Assembly (NCBI GenBank): GCA_944323985.1
Contig: CALUUP010000010.1
Location: 1-58,551 of the forward strand
Direction: 5' to 3'
Length of the DNA stretch: 58,551 nt
Origin: Candidatus Gastranaerophilales bacterium
Lineage (GTDB): Bacteria > Cyanobacteriota > Vampirovibrionia > Gastranaerophilales > Gastranaerophilaceae
Each line of letters begins with the position of its first letter. The first letter of the stretch is position 1. This document shows, piece by piece, positions 17,049 to 28,852 of this stretch. A program made the translations under genes and the position numbers. The notes beneath the pieces are model-generated. The model was given only the letters and a program-made list of their open reading frames with translations. It made no database searches and was not told the origin of the DNA.

Positions 17049-17422
17049 AAAGAGTTTTAATTGTTGATGATGTAAACGGATGGGTTAAATTTAATTCGGA
17101 TGTTATAAGAGAATTGTTTGGAGATGTTGAAATAGTAACTGCAAATAGTGCATCCGAAGCATACGATATATTATTACAAGGTTTAGATTTTGATATTATA
17201 ATAACAGACTTGCAAATGGAGGAAACTTTTTCCCCTAAATATGCTGGAGAATGGCTTGTTGAACAAATAAGAACATTTAATCGTTATAATAGTACAAAGG
17301 TTGTTATGATATCTGCTTCTTATAATATAAGGCAAATTGCAAATTCGCTTGGAGTAGAATGTATTCCAAAATCTACAGCTTTAAAGTGTATTTCAGCTTA
17401 TAAGGAAGTTTTTAATTTATGA
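17045..17422 (+). CDS. Stand-alone response-regulator receiver domain
   Basis: 125 residues, only a CheY-like receiver with no output domain. Acidic pocket D8/D9, phospho-acceptor D55 (ITDLQM), Ser near 90 (MISAS) and Lys109 (IPKS) are present. It overlaps aroH at its start and the TPR gene at its end by 4 nt each. It is probably phosphorylated by the kinase at 14795. Confidence 0.9.
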   Translation: MKRVLIVDDVNGWVKFNSDVIRELFGDVEIVTANSASEAYDILLQGLDFDIIITDLQMEETFSPKYAGEWLVEQIRTFNRYNSTKVVMISASYNIRQIANSLGVECIPKSTALKCISAYKEVFNL

Positions 17423-18657
17423 TAAAAAGAATATTAATTTTGTTTATTTTGTTTGTTAGTTGTTCTGTATTTGCAGTTGCGGAAGATATAGATACTAATT
17501 TTACAAAATATTATAAAATTAATGATAAATTTGAAATTACGTATATACCACTTACTAAAAACAACGAAAAATCTTTAAATAAAGAAGATAAAAAAACTTA
17601 TAAAATAATTCAAAAAAATGAGAAATATGTTTCAAAAAATCAATTAGAAAAAGCTGATAGGTTTTGTGAAAATTTTATTCCTAATAAAATAAGATTAATA
17701 AATTATTATCAAAGCAAACTTGACTATAAAAAAGCTTTGGATGAATGTCTATTATTAAAAGATTTGGATAAAAATAGTTTTATTCCTAAATATTTATTAG
17801 AACAAAAATTAGCTATTTTATATGCAAGATGTGGAGAATATTTAACTTCTAACAAAATATTATTACCTTATATAAATTCTAAAAATATAAAACAAGCTTC
17901 TTTTGCAAATTATCAAATTGGTGAAAATTATTTTTATATACAAGATTATAAAACAGCTATATCATACTTAAAAAAAGTTATAAGTTCAGATTTTAATTAT
18001 GTTCAAGCTCAAGAATTTTTGTATTCCTCATATTTACATATAAAAGATAATAAATCTGCCTATACTGTTGCAAAAAATTTAATCAATAAAGTGCCTAACA
18101 ATCCGGAAAATTACATGAAATTAGCTTTTGTTACAACAAATAAACTGGAAAAGTTAAATAATTATTATAAGGCTAAACAATTATATTATGCTCAAAATTA
18201 TTTGCCGGCTATAGTTGAAGTTAATAGATTAATAGTGCCAATTGAACAATCAAAGATAGATGAGGCTTTTAAAAAATTATCTTTATATTGCAAAAAGCCT
18301 GATTGGTTAAAAATAAAATCTAAAAATGCTAATTTACTTGCTGATGATATTCTTTATTGGGATAGGCGACAAGATGATTTTTTTGAAGCGACAAATAATT
18401 GTATTTCAAAATATTATGGTAAAAATTTAGTTGCTTGTTTTAATGACATTAATTCTAATCAGCAGGTTCTAGATAAAGAATTAGCAGAAGAATCTGCAAG
18501 AAGAATTGAAATTAAGCAAAGAGAAGAACAAAATCAATTATTACGACAACAGAATGCCTTAATCCAAGAGCAAAATCGTATTCAGTATATGCGTAATTAT
18601 AATTATTATCCACGATATTATGATTATTATTGGGGGAGATATCCTTGGTGGTTTTAA
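17419..18657 (+). CDS. Secreted TPR-repeat protein with aromatic C-terminal tail
   Basis: 412 residues. N-terminal signal peptide (about 1-21, ending VFAVAED). Tetratricopeptide-like helical pairs run from about 50 to 290 (for example YQIGENYFYIQDYKTAISYL). A Glu/Gln/Arg-rich helix (about 355-390) leads to a tail of alternating Tyr/Trp/Arg ending YPWWF. It is the last gene of the kinase cluster. Function unknown; TPRs suggest protein binding at the periplasm or surface. Confidence 0.8.
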   Translation: MIKRILILFILFVSCSVFAVAEDIDTNFTKYYKINDKFEITYIPLTKNNEKSLNKEDKKTYKIIQKNEKYVSKNQLEKADRFCENFIPNKIRLINYYQSKLDYKKALDECLLLKDLDKNSFIPKYLLEQKLAILYARCGEYLTSNKILLPYINSKNIKQASFANYQIGENYFYIQDYKTAISYLKKVISSDFNYVQAQEFLYSSYLHIKDNKSAYTVAKNLINKVPNNPENYMKLAFVTTNKLEKLNNYYKAKQLYYAQNYLPAIVEVNRLIVPIEQSKIDEAFKKLSLYCKKPDWLKIKSKNANLLADDILYWDRRQDDFFEATNNCISKYYGKNLVACFNDINSNQQVLDKELAEESARRIEIKQREEQNQLLRQQNALIQEQNRIQYMRNYNYYPRYYDYYWGRYPWWF

Positions 18658-18668
18658 AAAGCAAAAAA

Positions 18669-18691
18669 AAGTTTGCCTGAAAATGGCAAAC
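18669..18691. terminator. Hairpin after the TPR gene
   Basis: GTTTGCC (18671-18677) pairs with GGCAAAC (18685-18691) around a 7-nt loop. An A-run precedes it but no T-run follows, so it is a good terminator only for the minus strand. For the plus-strand cluster it is weak. Confidence 0.4.
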
Positions 18692-18951
18692 ATTAAATAA
18701 ACACGAGGATATTAAGAGAGAGAGTATAAAAAGAACTTTGGGTGTAAATAGAAACTCTTATTTGAATTTTTATTTACTTAACTAAACTTTTTTATTTGTT
18801 TAATTATCCCTTACATCTATATAAAGTTTTCGTTTATACGTAAATTGCTTATTTTTTTTAAATAATTTACAAAGCTTAAAGTATTATAAATAGAGGATTT
18901 AAGAAGTATATATTATCTAAATATTAAATATAGTTTACAATATTAAATAGC
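18692..18951. other. AT-rich intergenic stretch, nothing recognised
   Basis: Very AT-rich sequence between the TPR gene and gyrA. I see no open frame, strong hairpin or known RNA motif. Several TTTACA and TATAA-like sequences occur, as expected by chance at this composition. Confidence 0.5.
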
Positions 18952-18979
18952 TTTACACAAAGCTTTTTTATGTTAATAT
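18952..18979 (+). promoter_or_regulatory. Candidate gyrA promoter
   Basis: TTTACA (18952-18957), 16-nt spacer, TAATAT (18974-18979), about 30 nt before the gyrA ribosome site. Plausible but the -10 box is imperfect. Confidence 0.45.
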
Positions 18980-19010
18980 TAGAGGTATAGTGGGATAGAG
19001 GAGAAAGATT

Positions 19011-22629
<3,619 letters not shown>

Positions 22630-22741
22630 TCCAATTGTTTAGATATAAAATCTACACGTAGGTAATAGTAAAGAAATTATCTTTTTTTACAATAGAGTTG
22701 TATTAAAAATACAGTTTATAGTTGTAAAAAAGGAGTAAAAG

Positions 22742-23086
22742 ATGAAAAAAACATTATCTATGTTAGTAGCATTAGGAATCTTATCATTTGCAGGTATTCA
22801 AGGAGCTAATGCTTTTGATTGGTCAAATTTAAATCCGGCTTATTGGGGACATTGTCCTAAGTGCGAAAAGAAAAAAGCCGATTGTTCTTGTAAGAAGTCT
22901 AAAAAATGTGACCCTTGTAAAAAAGTAGAAAATCCATGCCCTTGTACTGGTGCAGCTGCTCCAGCTACTTGTGATCCTTGCCAAAAACAAGTTCAGCAAC
23001 CAGCACCTTGTAATCCTTGTCAAAAACAAATGCAACAACCTGCGAAATGTGATCCTTGTGATAAGTTACAAGAAATGACAAAGTAA
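22742..23086 (+). CDS. Secreted Cys-rich protein with CxPC repeats
   Basis: 114 residues. Signal peptide of about 24 residues (ends GANAF), then a short aromatic stretch and a tail with about 16 cysteines. The tail has repeated CDPC or CNPC units, each followed by QKQxQQPA-type linkers. CPKC and CSCKK-type pairs precede them. Such paired cysteines suggest metal binding or disulfide cross-linking outside the cytoplasm, but I recognise no named family. It has an AAAGGAG ribosome site, and a strong terminator follows, so it is transcribed alone or ends the ilvC message. Confidence 0.75.
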   Translation: MKKTLSMLVALGILSFAGIQGANAFDWSNLNPAYWGHCPKCEKKKADCSCKKSKKCDPCKKVENPCPCTGAAAPATCDPCQKQVQQPAPCNPCQKQMQQPAKCDPCDKLQEMTK

Positions 23087-23105
23087 TTGTTTATTAAATT
23101 TTTAT

Positions 23106-23136
23106 TTGACGGTAGAATTTTCTACCGTCAATTTCG
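23106..23136 (+). terminator. Terminator of the Cys-rich protein gene
   Basis: An 11-bp perfect stem (23106-23116 with 23121-23131), 4-nt loop, then TTTCGTATTT. A clear intrinsic terminator 20 nt after the stop codon. Confidence 0.8.
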
Positions 23137-23209
23137 TATTTATCCTCTATTTATGTGATTACATTTTTATAATAGTTTTATAAACTATAAATATTAAATG
23201 GGGAGAGAT

Positions 23210-24085
23210 ATGGTTAGATCAAATTTAAAAGAGAAAAAAGTCGTTAAAAGTAATAGTTTAAAAGTTGTTGATAGCAATGCTATTAAAACAACATCTTATA
23301 GTGATATAAATTTAAAAAAGTGGCGTGATTATGAACATATTAAAACAGATACATTATGGGAATTTCCAAGTCGTTTAAAAGATGGCGGACATTCTAATGA
23401 ATATCATGGTAATTATATCCCTCAAATAGCACAGCAAATTTATGAAAGATATACCAAAAAGAATGATATTGTTTTAGATTTGTTTTTTGGTTCAGGAACT
23501 TCCGGAATTGAAGCTATTAATATGAATAGAAGATGTATTGGTGTTGAATTAAAAGAAGATTTGGCAGAAAAAGTTTCTGAAAAATTTACTCCTAAGCAGT
23601 TAGTGACTGATGTAAATATAATTTGTGCAGATTCAGCAAGTGAAATTGCTAAGGAAAAAATTAAAGCCAGATTAGATATCATGGGTGAAAAGAAAGCTCA
23701 ACTATTAATGCTGCATCCACCTTATGATGATATTATCAAGTTTTCTGATAAAAAAGAAGATTTGTCGAATTGCTCGTCAACGGAAGAATTTTATGATTTA
23801 TTTGAAAAAGTTGCAAAGAATGGATATGATTTATTAGAAAAAGGTAGATTTGCTTGCCTTATTATTGGTGATAAATATGCTAATTCTCAACACATTCCGT
23901 TGGGATTTGAGTGTATGGCAAGAATGAATAAATTAGGTTTTATAACTAAGGCTATTATTATAAAAGATATGCAAGGTAATGAAAGGGCTAAAGGTAAAAC
24001 TGCTAATTTATGGAGATATCGAGCTTTGGCCGGTGGCTTTTATATTTTTAAACACGAATATGTTATGGTATTTCAAAAAGTATGA
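23210..24085 (+). CDS. Orphan DNA methyltransferase (amino-methylase, HPPY motif)
   Basis: 291 residues. Motif I, the S-adenosylmethionine pocket, reads DLFFGSGTSG (about 90-99) and is followed by GVELKED. Motif IV reads HPPY (about 169-172), a variant of the TSPPY/DPPY set used by N4-cytosine and N6-adenine methylases. The order (I then IV) is either permuted or beta-like and I cannot fix the class. No restriction gene or specificity subunit is nearby, so it is probably a housekeeping or regulatory methylase. I chose the ATG at 23210, preceded by GGGGAG; an in-frame ATG at 23198 has no ribosome site. Confidence 0.82.
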   Translation: MVRSNLKEKKVVKSNSLKVVDSNAIKTTSYSDINLKKWRDYEHIKTDTLWEFPSRLKDGGHSNEYHGNYIPQIAQQIYERYTKKNDIVLDLFFGSGTSGIEAINMNRRCIGVELKEDLAEKVSEKFTPKQLVTDVNIICADSASEIAKEKIKARLDIMGEKKAQLLMLHPPYDDIIKFSDKKEDLSNCSSTEEFYDLFEKVAKNGYDLLEKGRFACLIIGDKYANSQHIPLGFECMARMNKLGFITKAIIIKDMQGNERAKGKTANLWRYRALAGGFYIFKHEYVMVFQKV

Positions 24086-24369
24086 TAAAAGAAATTGATG
24101 CTGGATTAATTATTAAAGTTAGAATTGTACCTAATTCTTCAAAAAATGATTTAATATTAGAAGATGAATTTATAAAAATTAAGGTGACAGCTCAACCAAT
24201 TGAAAATAAGGCAAACAAAGCTTTAATAGAATTTTTATCTAAATTTTTAAAAATACCAAAAACAAATATTGAAATTATAAAGGGTGAAACTTCTAAAGAA
24301 AAAACTATATTAATAAAAATTCTAGATATAGAGAAAATAGCGTTAATAAAATCTCAATTGACAAAATAA
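24082..24369 (+). CDS. DUF167 (YggU-like) family protein
   Basis: 95 residues. The pattern VRIVPNSSKNDL...KVTAQPIENKANKALIEFLSKFL...IIKGETSKEKTILI is typical of the DUF167/YggU family, whose role is unknown. Its ATG overlaps the methylase stop codon by 4 nt (ATGA), implying coupled translation. Confidence 0.88.
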   Translation: MIKEIDAGLIIKVRIVPNSSKNDLILEDEFIKIKVTAQPIENKANKALIEFLSKFLKIPKTNIEIIKGETSKEKTILIKILDIEKIALIKSQLTK

Positions 24370-24415
24370 ATAAAAAACTATACTATAAAATAAGAATAAC
24401 AATAAAGGTGTTTTT

Positions 24416-24718
24416 ATGTACAAGCGTTGGTATGATATTGATCCTACAGTAAGTTTAGCAGTAAGTTTGATGAGAAATGCTAATATTATGTCTCAATATA
24501 AGTGTGCTGATTTGATTGTTAGCAAGTCAAAAGATAATGGTATTGATTTATCAGAAAATATATTGACCGATGCTTTTACATATGTTTTAAGACGCTGGTA
24601 TGATACGGATCAAAAGATTGCTGAAGCTTTTGAATATTTAAAATCTTTGCCTGCCGAATTACAAAAAGATGTTGCATTAGAAATAATAAATCTTCTTCAA
24701 GAGGAAGAAAAACATTAG
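24416..24718 (+). CDS. Small protein with two RWYD repeats, unrecognised
   Basis: 100 residues, soluble, largely helical. Two halves start with similar motifs: KRWYDIDPTVSLAVSLMRNA (3-22) and RRWYDTDQKIAEAFEYLKSL (59-78). This looks like an internal duplication of a Trp-Tyr-Asp helix unit. It has a ribosome site (AAAGGTG) and sits 4 nt before the antiporter, so the two are probably co-transcribed. I know no named family. Confidence 0.7.
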   Translation: MYKRWYDIDPTVSLAVSLMRNANIMSQYKCADLIVSKSKDNGIDLSENILTDAFTYVLRRWYDTDQKIAEAFEYLKSLPAELQKDVALEIINLLQEEEKH

Positions 24719-24722
24719 TATT

Positions 24723-26039
24723 ATGAATTTATTAAACAGTATTATTTTTAACCCTGCATTTATCTCTGTTATAGTGTTATGTATTCTTTGTTTAAAGAAA
24801 GTTAATGTGTTGCTATCTATAATAATTTCAACAATTATAGCTGGTATTTTTTCTGGTATGAATGTAAGTAACACAATGCAAACATTTATATCAGGAATGG
24901 GAGGAAATTCTGAAACGGCTCTTAGTTATATCTTGTTGGGAGCTTTCGCTGCTACAATGTCACATTCAGGTTTTACGGATGTAATTTCTAAAAAAATAGC
25001 AAATATTGTTTCAGATAATAAATATGTTTTACTTTTAATATTAACATTAATAGCTATGGCTTCTCAAAATATAATACCTATTCATATTGCTTTTATACCA
25101 ATAATAATACCTCCTTTATTAAAGGTAATGAATAAACTTAAAATAGATAGAAGAGCTGTAGCTTGTGTACTGGCTTTTGGTTTAAAAACACCTTATATCG
25201 TTATTCCTGCTGGTTTTGGTCTGATTTTTCAAAATTTAGTAGCTGATAATATGATTCAAAATGGTGTTATCGTTCTAAGAAGTGAAATATGGAAATATAT
25301 GACTATACTTGGTTTAGGAATGTTAGCGGGTTTATTTGTTGCAGTATTTATAACATATAGAAAGCCAAGAATTTATAAGGATTTTAATATTAATAGTAAT
25401 GATAATATTTCTACTAAATTTCAAAAAAAGTATTGGGTTGTAGTAATAGCTGCTATATCCACTTTTATCGTGCAAATATTGACGCAATCACTCCCATTGG
25501 GGGCTTTGGTTGGTTTGGGTATTATATTTTCATTTAAAGTTATTCCACAAGATAAAATGGATCACATGATGAATGAAGGTATATATTTAATGGGGTATGT
25601 TGCTTTTGTAATGCTTGTTGCGGCAGGATATGCAGCGGTATTAAAGGATTCGGGTTCTATAGAGCATTTGGCTAATGCTGTTTTAACTATTCTTCCTAAT
25701 AGTATAATGTTAGCTTCTTTTATAATATTAATGTTAGGGTTATTTATAACAATAGGTATCGGAACGTCATTTGGAACTATTCCAATTTTAGCAGTTTTAT
25801 TTATTCCAATATGTATAAAGCTAGGTTTTAATACTCCTCAGATGATAATTTTAATAGCCGCAGCAGCAGCATTAGGTGATGCGGGTTCTCCCGCTTCTGA
25901 TACAACATTGGGACCTACTTCAGGCTTGAATGCTGATGGACAGCATAATCATATTTTTGATACTTGTATTCCAACATTTATTCATTTTAATGTTGCTTTA
26001 ATTTTATTTGCTTTATTGGGAATATGGATTTTTAGTTAG
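24723..26039 (+). CDS. Na+/H+ antiporter family transporter (NhaC/YuiF-like)
   Basis: 438 residues, about 11-12 hydrophobic helices. The segment ALGDAGSPASDTTLGPTSGLNADGQHNH (about 380-407) is typical of the NhaC/ArsB-like ion transporter superfamily and its YuiF branch, predicted to exchange Na+ (or an amino-acid-linked ion) for H+ at the inner membrane. The repeat-type motif PAGFGLIFQN lies near 158. Substrate is uncertain. It converges with the next gene with a 5-nt gap and no terminator. Confidence 0.85.
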   Translation: MNLLNSIIFNPAFISVIVLCILCLKKVNVLLSIIISTIIAGIFSGMNVSNTMQTFISGMGGNSETALSYILLGAFAATMSHSGFTDVISKKIANIVSDNKYVLLLILTLIAMASQNIIPIHIAFIPIIIPPLLKVMNKLKIDRRAVACVLAFGLKTPYIVIPAGFGLIFQNLVADNMIQNGVIVLRSEIWKYMTILGLGMLAGLFVAVFITYRKPRIYKDFNINSNDNISTKFQKKYWVVVIAAISTFIVQILTQSLPLGALVGLGIIFSFKVIPQDKMDHMMNEGIYLMGYVAFVMLVAAGYAAVLKDSGSIEHLANAVLTILPNSIMLASFIILMLGLFITIGIGTSFGTIPILAVLFIPICIKLGFNTPQMIILIAAAAALGDAGSPASDTTLGPTSGLNADGQHNHIFDTCIPTFIHFNVALILFALLGIWIFS

Positions 26040-26044
26040 TTATA

Positions 26045-26491
26045 TTAACCATTTAATCCATAATTAAAATCTTCTTGAATGTTAGTAGATAACATAGATT
26101 TCAATGATTCCATATAAGCATTAACTTCTTCTAATTCTGCGCTAGCAGTTGTAATTTGTGCATCGATAGCTGTTTCCCAAGCGGTTAATTCATCCAATTG
26201 ATCTTGAAATTGAGCTGTGATTTTATCCATTTCTTCTTCAAAATCTGGAATTTCTGTATAGTCTGTATAGTTATCATATTGGTGTTCACCACCTCTTGCT
26301 TGGTCTGCTTCATATAAATTTTTATAATAATTTCTTGTTGCTCTGTCTTGAGCATTTTTTAAAGACTGTGAATCTGATTGAGAATATGTTGCAAGAGATT
26401 TTTGAGATTGAAATTCAGTTATTTGTAAATTTAACTCGTTTCTTCTCAATTTGTATGATAATAATGTCTCGTGTAAATTTGCTATTGCCAT
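26045..26491 (-). CDS. Coiled-coil protein of unknown function
   Basis: 148 residues. N-terminal helix (residues 1-50: Leu/Gln/Ser-rich), a Tyr/Asp-rich middle (RGGEHQYDNYTDYTEIPDF) and a C-terminal coiled coil (about 85-135). No signal peptide or membrane helix. The shape (small, helical, no Cys) resembles type III secretion or flagellar accessory proteins, but I do not recognise it. It stands alone in opposite orientation to both neighbours. Confidence 0.65.
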   Translation of the reverse strand: MAIANLHETLLSYKLRRNELNLQITEFQSQKSLATYSQSDSQSLKNAQDRATRNYYKNLYEADQARGGEHQYDNYTDYTEIPDFEEEMDKITAQFQDQLDELTAWETAIDAQITTASAELEEVNAYMESLKSMLSTNIQEDFNYGLNG

Positions 26492-26700
26492 TTTTGTTCA
26501 CCATCTTTTTATATCTTACATATATATAAAGTATTAATAATTTATCTGATTTCAGGCTTTATATTTTTTGTTACAAATCTTAATATTTTATAAATTAGTT
26601 TATTATTTTTTTTATTTAAATATTAGTCTGAATAAATTTCTGAGTTTAATTGTGAAAATTGTATTTTTGTAAGAGATTAAATTTGAAAGGATTGATGAAT

Positions 26701-27360
26701 ATGTATAAAAAATTTTTAATAATGCTGATAATATGTATGTCATCTATGCCAATACAGGCATTTAGTTATAAAAGTAATAATGCAGTGTCAATTTATGAAA
26801 GAATAAATCCTGCAATAGTATCAGTAGATTCTCAGCTTTCAGACGGTTTATCTTGTGGTACGGGTTGTATAATTGATAAATCTGGTATTATATTAACAAG
26901 TGCACATGTTATTGATATTGGGAAGACTGTTGTTGTTACGATGAGTAATGGTCAAAATTATAATGCAAAGGTAATTAAACATTTGGGTGATAATAAAGAT
27001 ATTGCTCTTTTAAAAATTGATACTGATTTAAATTTAAAAACTGTAAAGTTAGGAAATTCTGAAAAAATTAAGGTAGGCGAAAAGGTTTTGGCAATAGGAA
27101 ATCCTTTTGGATTTAATGGAACCCTTACACAGGGTATAATTTCAAGAATAGACTATGCAAAAAATAGAATACAAACAGATGCTGCTATAAATCCAGGTTC
27201 TTCTGGAGGGCCTTTGTTGAATACTAAGGGCGAAATTATAGGTATTAATCAAGCTATATATAATCCTGATAATAATATTTCTAATATTGGTATCGGGTTT
27301 GCTACACCTATTAATTTGGTGAAAGAGTATTTACAAGAAGAGAATTCTTTTGAAGGATAA
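26701..27360 (+). CDS. Secreted trypsin-like serine protease (HtrA-like, no PDZ)
   Basis: 219 residues. Signal peptide (1-20, ending PIQAFS). The catalytic triad of the HtrA/DegP type is visible: His in LTSAHVI, Asp in NKDIALLKI and Ser in NPGSSGGPLL. It ends soon after the protease domain, so the PDZ domains of HtrA are missing. I chose the ATG at 26701, which gives a classic signal peptide and lies 9 nt after GAAAGGA; an ATG at 26695 is also possible. It heads the envelope cluster. Confidence 0.88.
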   Translation: MYKKFLIMLIICMSSMPIQAFSYKSNNAVSIYERINPAIVSVDSQLSDGLSCGTGCIIDKSGIILTSAHVIDIGKTVVVTMSNGQNYNAKVIKHLGDNKDIALLKIDTDLNLKTVKLGNSEKIKVGEKVLAIGNPFGFNGTLTQGIISRIDYAKNRIQTDAAINPGSSGGPLLNTKGEIIGINQAIYNPDNNISNIGIGFATPINLVKEYLQEENSFEG

Positions 27361-27364
27361 ATTA

Positions 27365-27398
27365 TTTACAATTACGTTATAAATATTATAATATACGT
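27365..27398 (+). promoter_or_regulatory. Promoter giving a predicted leaderless mRNA
   Basis: TTTACA (27365-27370), 16-nt spacer, TATAAT (27387-27392), then 6 nt and the ATG at 27399. Transcription would start at or beside the A of the ATG. No ribosome site precedes the gene, which fits a leaderless message. Confidence 0.6.
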
Positions 27399-27980
27399 AT
27401 GAGAAAATTATTAGGAATATTACTATTTTTTTTAATGCAAATTTCAGTGGTTTTTTCAGCTGATATAAATCTACGTGATTATGATGAATTTGATGTTCCT
27501 GCTGGTACTCATATTCCTGTTATATCACTGCAAGAGTTTTCAACTGCTTATTGTGAAGAGGGTGATAGTGTAAGTTTTATTACAACTTCGGATATTTATT
27601 TATATGATAAAAATATTATTCCACAAGGAACAAGGTTGAATGGGTATATAGATAAAAAAAATGAACCAATAATAGGAACCAATGCCGCAATGAGAGTTTT
27701 TGTAAATAAAATGTATTTAAAAGATGGATTTGAGGTTCCTATAAAGTCTTATATTTATACCTCAAATAATAATATAATAGGAGGAGAATTAACGCCTCCG
27801 GAGGAATATATAAGAATTCCTCATTATCAAAGATGGGCAATGTTTAGAGCTATGGGAACATTACAATGTGTTCCCGGTGCGAAGAGAAAAATGGGGGAAC
27901 ATGTTACAATATCTTCAGGAGCGGATTTAATAATAGTATTAGTTGCGCCGATTCATATGACACATAGAGTAGTTAATTGA
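27399..27980 (+). CDS. Secreted protein, beta-rich domain related to the next gene
   Basis: 193 residues. Signal peptide about 1-20 (ends VFSAD). The body has FDVPAGTHIPVISLQEFS...EEGDSVSFITTSDIYLYDKNIIPQGTRLNGYI...GFEVPIKSYIYT. The same order (PAGT-IP, GxSV/DSV, xDxYxxxxxIxPxGSxxxGxV, V-P-I) occurs in the protein at 28031, so they share a domain. The pattern recalls the beta domain of TrbI/VirB10-like proteins (IPAGTxIxV), but that is a loose resemblance. Predicted to act in the periplasm. Confidence 0.7.
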   Translation: MRKLLGILLFFLMQISVVFSADINLRDYDEFDVPAGTHIPVISLQEFSTAYCEEGDSVSFITTSDIYLYDKNIIPQGTRLNGYIDKKNEPIIGTNAAMRVFVNKMYLKDGFEVPIKSYIYTSNNNIIGGELTPPEEYIRIPHYQRWAMFRAMGTLQCVPGAKRKMGEHVTISSGADLIIVLVAPIHMTHRVVN

Positions 27981-28030
27981 CAAAATTTTGATTGATTATA
28001 CAATATTATTATGGGAGAGGATGTTAATAG

Positions 28031-28783
28031 ATGAAAAATATAAATAAAATTGTAGCTACTGCGTTATTATTGTCAACTGTTTTATGTTCGGTGAATGCTG
28101 CTTCAAATTTTACCTATCAGCAACCACAGGTTCAACAAGTAAATAGTAGTAATTATGTACAAAAACCAATGCAATATAATTCGAATCAACCATTAAAAGG
28201 AAATGTTGTTATGGTTCCTGCAGGGACAAGTATTCCTGCGACTTTCATGTCTCCGATTTCTTCCGCAACAATGACAGTAGGGCAGTCTGTTTCTTTGTTA
28301 TTGGGTTCTGATTTTTATTATAATAATAAATTAATAGCACCTGCCGGCAGTTCTGTAAATGGCTCTGTTATTGATGTTTCAAAAGCTAAAAGGGGGAGTA
28401 TGAATGGTAGGTTATGCATAAGATTTACACAAATTATTACTCCTTATGGAGTTCAGGTTCCGATTTCTGCTGTAATTAAAACGGATGATTCTTCTGGGGT
28501 TTTAATTGGTGGAACAAAAATGGATGTAACGAAAGAATATGCCAAAGATTTAGCAGGTGGTAGTGCGGCAGGAGCTTTATCTGGTTTAGTTTTTGGAGCT
28601 TTGGCTGGAGGAGATGTTGGCAGAGGTGCTGCATTAGGTACCGCTGTTGGCGCAGGTGGAGGATTAATAAAATCTGTGTGGGATAAAGGTAATGATGTAG
28701 AAATTCCTGCGAATGCTACTGTGGAATTACTTTTAACTCAACCGATAACTGTTTCTACCTCAGGTTACGGATATGAAAATTAG
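28031..28783 (+). CDS. Secreted protein with the same beta-rich domain plus a glycine zipper
   Basis: 250 residues. Signal peptide about 1-24. A low-complexity Gln/Asn stretch (to about 55) leads into MVPAGTSIPATFMSPISS and LIAPAGSSVNGSVID, related to the previous protein. A Gly/Ala-rich hydrophobic segment (about 172-214, AGGSAAGALSGLVFGALAGG and beyond) has glycine-zipper spacing, suggesting membrane insertion or oligomerisation. Final strands end in VELLLTQPITV. Function unknown; sits between the protease and tonB. Confidence 0.7.
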   Translation: MKNINKIVATALLLSTVLCSVNAASNFTYQQPQVQQVNSSNYVQKPMQYNSNQPLKGNVVMVPAGTSIPATFMSPISSATMTVGQSVSLLLGSDFYYNNKLIAPAGSSVNGSVIDVSKAKRGSMNGRLCIRFTQIITPYGVQVPISAVIKTDDSSGVLIGGTKMDVTKEYAKDLAGGSAAGALSGLVFGALAGGDVGRGAALGTAVGAGGGLIKSVWDKGNDVEIPANATVELLLTQPITVSTSGYGYEN

Positions 28784-28852
28784 TAAGTAGGTTAATTTAA
28801 AATATTTGCTATTTTATTATTCTAAAATAGTAGTGAGTGAGAGAATATAAAA

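Noticed and set aside
28031-28783. Conjugation (VirB10/TrbI) protein
   Set aside because: Only a loose IPAGT-type resemblance. No other transfer genes are present, and the context is tonB/exbBD.
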